Assembly (NCBI GenBank): GCA_018398765.1
Contig: JAHBMJ010000523.1
Coordinates: 1 to 22,500 of the forward strand
Source of the DNA: Chromera velia
Lineage: Eukaryota > Sar > Chromeraceae
Length of the DNA stretch: 22,500 bases
Direction: 5' to 3'
The position numbers were made by a program, and so were the translations under genes. Of this stretch, positions 9,701-18,239 are shown piece after piece. The notes under the pieces are model-generated. The model did no database searches and had not been told where the DNA came from. It saw only the letters and a program-made list of their open reading frames with translations. Position 1 is the first letter of the stretch, and each line of letters begins with the position of its first letter.

Positions 9701-12133
9701 TCAAGGACCTCCCAAGGGCCACGCCGGGCAGGACTGTGGAGTGGCAACTTCAAGGGAGGGGTAGCGGTCTGAGTAGGCGTACGGGGGGGAGTTTGGGAAG
9801 ACCTTGTGCTCAGAGAGGAGGGCGTCGGTTGCTGCGAGGAAGTCATGCATGGCCTCCTCTCCGAAACTCGTGCGGGCTTTCGGAAAGCGATCGGGGTCCT
9901 TGCAGTAAACGGCCGGATCAGTCAGGTGGAATGCTTTGATCTCTCCATCCTCCCCCCTTTCAGCAACCCCCTGGAGATCGCACACCATCAAATAGCCGCC
10001 CGAGACTTCGTGAGTGAATATCAAAAATCGACCTAGGGTCGGGTGAAAATTCCCTCCGCCCCAAATCGCGACGTTGCTGCAGAACTTCTCGAAATTTCCC
10101 TCTGGAAGTTGTCGCTCTACTGTACCTGACTGTCTCTGTGTCCACCCCCTCTTGCTCGGACGGCTTCTCAACTTCCGCAATGTACGCGCGTTTGTAGAGG
10201 ATCTTGGGCCCCCTGCCCCCTTCCTTCTTGTTGAAGAGCTCAGCAAGGAAGGCGGCAATCGTCGACTCGTCGGCGTTGCTCTGGTGCGAGATCTTGCAGT
10301 TGTCCTCGTCGGCAACGGACTTGAGCTCCTTGAACACGTAGGGCTCGAACTTCTCCCCTGTCTGCAAGAAGCCACGGTAACAGTATCGCAACGCACCGGA
10401 TGCGAACGGCCGTGGTGCCACCTTGATCTTGACCACCTGCATGTCGGCAGTCACTGAGTCTTGGGGGGGATCGGGATCTTTCCCACCTCTAGGCGTAGAA
10501 GCGGCAGTGCCTCTGACAAACTCAGTGCGTTCCATCAGAGCGGCAAGGTTCTTTTTCTTCGGGGCGATCCACAGAGACGCTTCCTGGGTCGGGAGATCTT
10601 CAGGAGACCAAACAGTGGAATCGAGGTCAATGAACTTCTCGGCCTTTCCCTGGTCTCTGGTCGCTGTGAATGTTCGGAAGATCGAAGAACGAATGCACGT
10701 GGTCACCAGATCTTCCAGCTTCTCCACGCTTTCGTAGTCCAGCATCTCAATCTGGAGCTCATCTGGCAGCCTGCAGCGAAAGGGGAAGCATAAAATGTAG
10801 GAGCACTCTTTGCCAACAATGGCCGGGGGAAGCAGAAGCACGAAAAGAACAGAGAAGAGTAGTTGCGGACAGTCCTTCGGTGGCACAAAGAGACAGTTCT
10901 GCGAGAGATTCGAGAATCTAGATAACAACAAAGGACGGCTTCCGAAAGGACGATGCTGTCTACAAGAACACCCAACGGACGAGAGTTGGACAGGCCGGGA
11001 AAGACAAAAAAAGCCTAAGATGCATGGTATCTCCTGTCTGTGGGAACAAGCTGCAAAGCGAACAGAAGAATGCAAGAGGTTGAAACGGACTCTTTGTTGA
11101 TCTCTTCGATCATCTTGTCTGTCTTGGCGTTGATGCGGAGGAAGTAGTAGCTCATGCCCTCACGAACGAGGAGGTTCTGGACTTCTCTGATGATGTTACG
11201 GCCGTTCGGGCAGCTGTCGGGGTACTGGTCTCCGAGGTTGCTCAGGGTGTGGAAGCGCGTTCCGTGACAAGGGGCGTCGCCGATGTGAATGACCACAGCC
11301 GTCTCGTTTGACCAGCCGAGGTTGGAGCACTCGTGGATTCCGCCAGTGACGTCCTCTGCGTAGTCCTCGCCGTACAGGGTGTGCACGTCCCCCACGAACT
11401 TTTTGAACGCCTCAATGTCGTTCGTGAAGTCGAGCTTCTCGAGCTGCTTCTCCTTGGGGAGGTTCACGTCCCTGTAGCCGACGAAGGCAGCACGGAGATT
11501 CAGGGTGGGGTTGGAGGTCTGGACGCAGTTGACGATCCGGTTGATCCGGGTTTTCACGCCTGCAAAAAACAGTAGCAAGCGGAGAGGGTATAGAAATTGG
11601 GAAGAGAGCGAGAAAAAAAGACAAGGAGGTAGACGGGAGGGGAGTTCACAGGGAACAGGAATCAAAGGCCACGCCATTTCTTCTACGGAAGAAGCCAACA
11701 CAGCCCCCGTGTAGCAAGAACCCGCCTAGCTGACCTTGTAGGTGAGATTGCATCGAGTTAGTGCAGTCCACCAAGAAACAGAGGTCTACAGCATTGCAGT
11801 CCTTCAATTGCTGGTAGAGCTTCGCGAGTTCGTGCTTTCTCTCCTTCTTCTGCTTGGTCCGGGTTTTCAGGAGCGAGTCCCTCGTCGCTGTCAGCGTCTT
11901 CATGGCCTTCTGAAGGGTCTCTGCAGACACGTACACACATGTAGAGGGTCGACAACTGCGTGGAGTCGGGGTGGAGGAACGACACTGATTTGTAGAGAAC
12001 CAACGAACACACAGTTGAAACGAGGAAACGTACCAGATTCCGGCGGTCCTGCTTCAGCAATCAGTGCCTCAACTTGGCGCTGCAAATCGAGTGCCCTGCT
12101 TTCGAACTCAGCCGCAGTCTGTGAGCCTGCCAT
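9701..12133 (-). CDS. von Willebrand A domain / alpha-kinase protein (VwkA/eEF2K-like)
   Basis: Exons 12133-12034, 11920-11735, 11559-11091 and 10770 onward use donors GTACGT, GTCAGC and GTCCGT, all in phase. The ATG at 12133 starts MAGSQTAAEF. A helical stretch precedes a VWA domain with the MIDAS motif DCTNS (residue 85), then a conserved-type VIHIGDAPCHG. The alpha-kinase domain covers about residues 365-565: KVAPRPFASGALRYCYRG, the likely catalytic Lys399 in YVFKE, FTHEVSGGYLMVCDLQGV, and LTDPAV with Asp522. The frame shifts by one between 10172 and 10120. A 43-nt GT-AG intron (10172-10130) repairs it and gives 593 residues in all; a one-base insertion is the alternative. The usual zinc-binding HxCxxxC tail reads HKVFPNS. 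Related VWA-alpha-kinases phosphorylate Ser/Thr on helical targets; the substrate here is unknown. Confidence 0.82.
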
Positions 12134-12825
12134 GATCAAGGATTATGTGAGTTTATAGAAATAAATGACGGAACTCCGCGCGCACGAAAAAGGACTCCAG
12201 CCAGTGTACCGTGATCCAAAAGGATAATAATCGGCTTGACTCTGGGGAATCTCAACACACAGGGCAATGAAGTTCGATGACTGATGTCTTGAGAGGACCC
12301 ACTGTCCGATCCAGACAGCTATATATATATAGACCCTTTTCATGACATTTTCTGTAGTGACTGCATGCGGCAACAGGCTCGGCATGCATGCGTGGAATTA
12401 ATTGCGCGTGGATGCATTCGCGCGTTCCGAGCAAGAGGCAGCGGGCCCCGGAAAGACACTTTTTTGGATCATCAACGAATCATATGCGCGACCACGCAAA
12501 TCAATTAATTAATTAATTAAGATTTCGCTTTGCTGCATGGGCCACTCGCCCCGCGCTCCCTGTTGCTGGGCCCTGCATTTAACTCGGAACATGCGTGTCA
12601 AACGCCGACATCGTTAATTTGGTGTCTCTCCCAAGATCTCCCACACGTACTGAAACCCTCAATCATCCATTTCAATTGCGAGAATTGTACCGATGATAAA
12701 CGTAGGGATTCCACATGATTCGATTCCTCTTTGCAAGGTTGTCTTTCTGACAGTTGACGTGCATATAGACGGAGCACGACGTCTGTGTCTTTCGACCGGC
12801 TGAGTTCAGTCTGGCAAAACAAACG
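12134..12825. promoter_or_regulatory. Divergent promoter region
   Basis: This 692-bp gap separates the start codons of the minus-strand kinase (12133) and the plus-strand coiled-coil gene (12826). It holds a palindromic TATATATATATA at 12320-12331, about 190 bases above the kinase ATG. TGCATGC occurs at 12362-12368 and 12385-12391, and (ATTA)n at about 12501-12520. TGCATGC-type elements are known in apicomplexan promoters; use of them here is inferred. No transcription start can be read from sequence alone. Confidence 0.55.
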
Positions 12826-15306
12826 ATGCGGTTCCAGTACTTTCCCATAAGTCGTTTCGATTTTTCAGAGTGGTTCGACATCAAAACTGCCTGGATGAAT
12901 GGTGATCTGAATAGAGCCTGCGCGATCTTCGAGCGTAGCAATCGGTGGATCGACAGCTGGGTTTCGGCAGAATTTTCTCCTTTTTATCCATGGAGACGGG
13001 AAGATTTTGTGTTAGCAGGGCGGGATGAACAGTTTGTTGATTTTGTGTGTGCCTACGAGAGTTGGAAGAAAGCAGAGCAGCAGAGGAAGAGAGGGGCGGT
13101 TTGTGAGGGAAACAGAGGGGACGTGGAGATGGAGAGTGCTTCCGGCGCTTCGAACGTGCCAAGTCCGGGCACCCCGACGGAAACTTCCGCACGTTATTCC
13201 GAGCCACCGTCCCAGTTGGGCAGCAGCGGCCCTCCTCACTCCGAAGAGAACCACACTGTTGTTCCAGAAAGAGAAGAACGCATCAGTGACACAGCGTGTG
13301 TGCACCCTTGCATAACTGGCCAAAAACCCACCACGCCATGCGGGCCTCTCGACCAGTCCATCCCTCCGGACTTAAAGAAGTCACCCGCACCTTCCAACAA
13401 CGAGGTCCTTATGCAAGACGACGAGCAAGACAGCCAACAGACAACCCATTTCACTGAGACGCCTCCTCTTGGACTGCATCTCTCAATTTTGAAGAACAGA
13501 AAGCACTACAAGCTCGCATTTGGTCAGGGGTCTGGGGATAAACAGGCAAAGAGCTCTCACGGACCATTCCCAAAGGTCCGCTTTTGCGACCAGCACCTTC
13601 CGTGCGGCTGCGACAAGCCTTCTTGTGTATGCACTGAAAAGCTCCGCCTCCCCTTGGTTTTGTCTCACTGGGATGTTCGGCGTTCCCGTCCCGACATCTG
13701 TGGATGTGATGCAAAGGAAACGTGGATCGCCTTTGATCCCTCCACAGAATACATAAAAGGCTGTCTTGAGCCTCTGACGGGATCCCGCCTCGCTGCTGTG
13801 AAGAGAGAGCAGCGGCAGTCATTCGCAGCCCGCCACCTGAAACGGCAGCAGGAGGAGAAGTGCTTCGTCACCAAGGCTACGGCCGAGGTGGAGGAGGAGG
13901 GAGACCCGTGGGCCCCGAACGACTCTACACGGCAGACAAATCCCTGCTCCAACGAAACAGACACTGAGCGTCAGAGTGCGAAGGCAGGTGTTCCTGAAGG
14001 CAAAACTCAGGGGGTCGGAGAAGGGGAAGAGCAGAGAAAGGGTAGAGCAGTCGACCCAAAGGCAGAGGCCCGAGAAAGACTCCGCCAACAGATAGCTATT
14101 GCAGAAGAAAAGCAAAGACTGGAGAGAGAGCAGAGACGTCAGAAAGAAAAGGAAGACGAGCAGAGACGTCAGAGAGAAAGGGAAGACGAGCAGAGACGTC
14201 AGAAAGAAAAGGAAGACGAGCAGAGACGTCAGAGAGAAAGGGAAGACGAGCAGAGACGTCAGAAAGAAAGGGAAGACGAGCAGAGACGGCAGAGAGAAAG
14301 GGAGGATGAGCAGAGACGACAGAAAGAAAAGGAAGACGAGCAGTCACTAGAGACCGAGGTAAGAGAGGAGCAGAAACTGCAGAGAGAAAACGAAGGAGAA
14401 CAGAAATGGGAATCAAGGAAAGAAGAGGAACGAAGAGGGCAAGGGGAGAGGGAGAAAGAACAGACTCTTTGGGAAGAACAAGATGAGCAACACGGAGCTG
14501 CAGAGAAAGGGGATCAGAGACGACGGAAGGCAAAAAGAAACGGAAAGAAATCGGAGGAGAAACAGCAGCAAAGGCCCGAAATAGAAGCAGAGAAAGGGCG
14601 AGAAAACCAAGGCAAGACAGAGGTGCGAATGCAAGCTCACGAAGAAGAGAATGAAGAGCGGGGAAAGGAACGAAATGGAAACGGTGAGATTGCAAGGCCG
14701 CACAAGAAAATCGTCGAAGCGCTGCAGAATGAGATGACTCACAAGGACAGTCAAGAAATGAAAGAGGCTCGGAAGAACAGTCAGAGGAAGGAACTTCTTG
14801 CCAAACTACAGCAGCGAGGTCCAGTGAAGGGCGGGTGGGTGGGAACTATCCGTGACATGGTTGCAGGACTCTCGAGCTGTTGCATCCGCACGAAGCCAGA
14901 GGGGGTGAAGGAACCCAAACATCTGTCAAAGAATGAGGTTGACAGATTGACCAGAGAGCTCCGTAAGCTTGAGATGGGTAAGAGGTCAAAGGAGCATCAC
15001 GTTGACCAAAAGGTAGTGCAGGAGTGCAGTGGGGGTGAGAGGGGGCGATCGTTACACCGGGGGCAACCACAGGGGCTGAGAAACCCTTCCAGTGCTATTC
15101 AAGAGCCGAGGTCTCTTTCGCGAGATCCCTTCTTGCGAAAGGGCGCCAGAGAGGGTCATTCCACCTGTCAACAGAGGGAACCGCGTGGAAGATCCAGAGT
15201 TCGAGACGTGAACGATTCTAGCGATTGTCCGGCGGGTATTCCGAGTGGCGGGAGAGGGGTCAGTCATGACCAGCTGTGGAGAGATAGTCTCAGGTCTGGT
15301 CGATGA
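12826..15306 (+). CDS. Charged coiled-coil protein, 826 residues, unknown function
   Basis: This is a single open frame from ATG 12826 (MRFQYFPISRFDFSEWFD) to TGA, with no intron needed. The N-terminal 85 residues are aromatic-rich and look folded. A Ser/Pro/Thr-rich linker follows. A Cys-rich module lies at residues about 252-293 (FCDQHLPCGCDKPSCVC, then DICGCD), with spacing that could bind metal. From about residue 405 to 660 the protein is almost entirely Glu/Arg/Lys/Gln and predicted coiled coil, with seven tandem 10-residue units of the type QRRQKEKEDE. A less charged segment (GWVGTIRDMVAGLSSCCIR) and a basic Arg/Ser-rich tail end it. Length, composition and repeats suggest a structural or scaffolding protein. 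I recognise no family. It diverges from the kinase gene across a shared 692-bp upstream region. Confidence 0.72.
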   Translation: MRFQYFPISRFDFSEWFDIKTAWMNGDLNRACAIFERSNRWIDSWVSAEFSPFYPWRREDFVLAGRDEQFVDFVCAYESWKKAEQQRKRGAVCEGNRGDVEMESASGASNVPSPGTPTETSARYSEPPSQLGSSGPPHSEENHTVVPEREERISDTACVHPCITGQKPTTPCGPLDQSIPPDLKKSPAPSNNEVLMQDDEQDSQQTTHFTETPPLGLHLSILKNRKHYKLAFGQGSGDKQAKSSHGPFPKVRFCDQHLPCGCDKPSCVCTEKLRLPLVLSHWDVRRSRPDICGCDAKETWIAFDPSTEYIKGCLEPLTGSRLAAVKREQRQSFAARHLKRQQEEKCFVTKATAEVEEEGDPWAPNDSTRQTNPCSNETDTERQSAKAGVPEGKTQGVGEGEEQRKGRAVDPKAEARERLRQQIAIAEEKQRLEREQRRQKEKEDEQRRQREREDEQRRQKEKEDEQRRQREREDEQRRQKEREDEQRRQREREDEQRRQKEKEDEQSLETEVREEQKLQRENEGEQKWESRKEEERRGQGEREKEQTLWEEQDEQHGAAEKGDQRRRKAKRNGKKSEEKQQQRPEIEAEKGRENQGKTEVRMQAHEEENEERGKERNGNGEIARPHKKIVEALQNEMTHKDSQEMKEARKNSQRKELLAKLQQRGPVKGGWVGTIRDMVAGLSSCCIRTKPEGVKEPKHLSKNEVDRLTRELRKLEMGKRSKEHHVDQKVVQECSGGERGRSLHRGQPQGLRNPSSAIQEPRSLSRDPFLRKGAREGHSTCQQREPRGRSRVRDVNDSSDCPAGIPSGGRGVSHDQLWRDSLRSGR
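14131..14340 (+). repeat. Coding 30-bp minisatellite, seven units
   Basis: Seven 30-bp units follow one another exactly (14131, 14161, 14191, 14221, 14251, 14281, 14311), each encoding QRRQ(K/R)E(K/R)EDE. The first four alternate K-K and R-R types, so the array partly behaves as a 60-bp unit. Diverged copies continue past 14341. Unit length is a multiple of three, so copy changes keep the frame. Confidence 0.95.
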
Positions 15307-16621
15307 GCGCAGCAGCTTAACAAAGCCGGAGCAGCACTGCATGAAGGTCAGCAAGATTGATTTCGGCTTTGATTGCCTTCCCTTCGAGCACCACCCTCGT
15401 GTTTGTCCTTGATCCCTTTCCTCTTTCTCTTCTGCTTTTGGAGTAGAGAGTGTGTACCGGGCTTCCGTCAGGACATCTCTGCTTGGCCTTCTGTCCCTTG
15501 CTGCAGTCGCGACGGTGGTCTGCCCTCTTCTATGAGTAAACGACAGAAGGAAAGCGGAGGGTATCCCCACCCAGTTGTGGGCGGGCGGAGGCGTTCAGGG
15601 ATGGGGGAGAGTGGGTGTTGGGGGAAGGGCAGGAATGATGAAGGGCGCTCTTTCATGCTTGAGAAGTGAAGTTTTGTTTTTTGGCATCTGAAGTAGAAAG
15701 GAAAGAACACACTGGAGTCCTGAGGTCATTTTTGATGTTTGACAAAATGTGAACCGTTGGAGTTGCTCGCGTATTGTGTTTACGTAAATGTACACATGCA
15801 TGCCCCTTTGCTTTTTTGTCGGCACAATGAGCGCGACGTTTCTTCTCTCAATCATAGTGCGTGGGGCACCTTGACCAAATGGCAATGCCTTTTCGTCAGT
15901 CTGTCTTTCGCCGATGTAAAGTTTTCTGCGCATTTGGTTTCTTGCATTCGCTTTCTATGCAAAATCGTCACATGTACCTGATTCCTGTAGTCCGTCCGTC
16001 ATCCTATACCGCCTTATTCCTTGAAAGTTGTCGACCTGTACCACTGCAATCGTTCTCTTGATGCAAATGGGAAGGGGGTTCAGTGTTATGACACTCCAGC
16101 CGTTCCTTCCCGTCTTCTTCAAATGAAGCTGCTGCGTTCGTTCTTTTGTCTACACCTTTTGGTCCCCTGCACGCTGTCTCAACTCTTTTGAATTTCAGGA
16201 CTGCGTTTGATGAAGTGGAAATGATGTGACGCTGCGCATCCTTTTGGTTTTCTCTGATGTCGATAAATGCGCCGCTTTCTTTACGCAAGGCTCAGTTTTC
16301 GCTTCATGACACAAAATTTAATGCCATCAGACTGCATGTCTATTACCTGAGCTCCCTTTTTGCCTTTGCTGCCTTTGATTCTGCTTTCCGTCAATTATCC
16401 ATCTGTGTGTATGGCCAAGGCTGAGGGACCGCAACATATCCCTCTCTGCGTTTGGCTGTTCGGGATGCCCGTTTGATGGAGTATTCTCCGATGATGCTGC
16501 AATGCGCCTCTGTTTGGGCTTGTAAAATAGCGAGAAACGTAGAAGAAAAGGAAGCGAGAAACCTAGCGAGAAACTCTTCGGGAAAATGTTCAGACACAAA
16601 GCAGTGAAAGCACGGAACTAG
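15307..16621. other. Intergenic stretch / 3' flank with no supported gene
   Basis: Short open frames on both strands show no domain, splice structure or consistent composition. The first few hundred bases are probably the 3' untranslated region of the coiled-coil gene. At 16527-16581 three GCGAGAAAC copies are spaced over about 50 bases. The last stretch (about 16560-16618) is in frame with the LINE relic but is cut from it by a TAG at 16619, so it may be the eroded 5' side of that relic. Confidence 0.4.
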
Positions 16622-17559
16622 GCACGGAAGGAGCTGTGCGTCATAATAGACAGAGAGAGAATAGGGAGAGCCCCTTTTTGCTATACGAGAGTGGCACCGC
16701 GATCGGAACACAGGAGGAGAGCAGCATGCAGGGTGGGAGACAGGGCTGTGGCTGCGACTCAGGGAAAAATTCCGGTAAGGGGGGGAGAGAAGGTGCCGTT
16801 ACAGAAAAGGACGTGCCAGTTCTGTCGAGGGTGGTTGGGAATCGAGGTGGTGGAAGATGAAATCCATCTGGTGACAGAATGTCCTGTTTTTGACAGAGAG
16901 AGAGCAGAGATGTTCAGGAAGATAGAAGAGAAATGGGACAGCAAGATGGAAGAAAGAGCCAGAAAGGCAGCCACAGAAAGAGAAGGGCTCAACAGAGAAG
17001 AGGGAAAAAGAGACAACTCGACGCTTTTCTGCTTTCTGTTGAATGAATGTCATGCCGCAGTGGATGAGTTTTTGGGATGGGCGTCATTCAGACGGAGGGT
17101 GTTTGAGGAGTGTCCAGGACGGTACGGACACATAGAGGGAGACGCTCTGGCAGCCAGACATGCAGGAATCACCGGAAAGCAGCGGGCGATCGAGAGACTA
17201 ACAAAGGAATATGAGGAGACGATTGATAACTTAGAGACGACCGAAGGAGCGTTAGGGTGGGGAAGGAGGGAGCCGCAGAAGAAGATTGATAAAGCGAACA
17301 AGAAGAGCGAGGAAGCCTAAATCGCATGCCGTTTCAGATCGATTTTCAGGCCGGAAAGCCAACACGGATCCAGAGCCGTGGCTCGAACAACGAACAATCA
17401 TGCAGCAGCGGCCAGGGCAACAGACTCTGGCGGGCCCCGAGGGCGGGGTCTGATACCTCCGCTTAGGCTGGGGAACGCCCCGCCCTGCTAGCTCTGGCGA
17501 CAGATAAACATAGCGGGAAGGCCCTAGGGTGGAACATATCAATCAATCAATCAATCAAT
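16622..17559 (+). mobile_element. 5'-truncated LINE (non-LTR retrotransposon), 3' end
   Basis: The open frame from 16622 to the stop at 17320 reads as the C-terminal part of a LINE reverse-transcriptase protein: a basic region (YTRVAPRSEHRRRAACRVGD), then a CCHC zinc knuckle, CQFC...HLVTECPVFDRERAEMF. That CxxC-HxxxxCP arrangement is typical downstream of LINE polymerase domains. No endonuclease or polymerase motif is present, so the copy is 5'-truncated, as LINE insertions often are. A GC-rich 3' untranslated region (17321-17536) ends in an (ATCA)n tail. A TAG at 16619 precedes the frame and may mark decay. It cannot be autonomous. The left boundary is approximate. Confidence 0.75.
17537..17559 (+). 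repeat. (ATCA)n tail at the LINE 3' end
   Basis: Five to six ATCA units close the element immediately after its GC-rich 3' untranslated region. Several LINE clades end in short tandem repeats instead of poly-A. Composition changes sharply to AT-rich just beyond, which supports this as the element boundary. Confidence 0.8.
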
Positions 17560-18239
17560 TCGGTGCATGCCCTATAGTGCATGCCGCAGTGTTGACTAGA
17601 TTTTGCTCAAACCACGTGTTGTACATCAATTTACTAGTATTAACTAGTCTATTAATTTTTAAGTTGCTTATGTTTTAATAAAATCTTTAAATACTAGGTT
17701 AAAAAGCAGTCTGGCTATGTAATTGAACCTACATGCAATTAGACATACTATGAATTCTATTATACGACAATTTGTATACAAGTTTAAAAGAGAACATCCA
17801 GAGTAATATAGTAGGTAATTTAGTGAAATTAATTAAGTTAAACGCTATTACAGCTAGAAACAAACTTTAAAACTGCTTCAGGCATTGCTGCTAAATGCTA
17901 GAAGCCTAACACGCTAGCTAAAAATGGGTGACTTAGAATGGCAATCGCATAAAATGATAATGAAGATGTACGTTCATGAGGGACGACTTATGAACCAAGT
18001 TCTAGTAAAAAGTACGGCAACACTGCTCTATACTTCGCAAGGCTAGTGTGACTTATTCAATGGTATCATACGATCATAATTGTTTTCAATTGTATTTTTT
18101 CTTCAAGCTGCATGAAACCATAACTCAATTAACCTAAGGAGCTAATTGACGCTCTGTTCACCATTGTTCAAATAAAAATTTAATATATGAAATCTTTCGG
18201 AGCTTTTTTGTGCGGTGCATTCTGAAACCTTAACTGTTT
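17560..18239. other. AT-rich island, possible degenerate transposable-element relic
   Basis: About 620 bases here are much richer in A and T than the flanking genes, with no long open frame. It begins with two GTGCATGCC copies 15 bases apart. It shares GCTAGCTAAAAA (17913) and TCTAGTAAAAAGTA (18001) with the right arm of the fold-back element (7358 and 7371). GCAGTGTTG near 17587 recurs inverted near 18019. The bases just before 18240 should be the 3' untranslated region of the minus-strand gene. Confidence 0.45.

Noticed and set aside
12499..12520. (ATTA)n palindrome as an origin or terminator
   Set aside because: It is a simple tetranucleotide repeat with no supporting structure around it.
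14131..14340. CRISPR-like array of 30-bp units
   Set aside because: There are no spacers; the units abut, encode protein in frame, and the organism is eukaryotic.
14096..14695. 199-codon minus-strand frame with repeated RLPFLSDVSA units
   Set aside because: It is the mirror of the in-frame 30-bp minisatellite of the coiled-coil gene.
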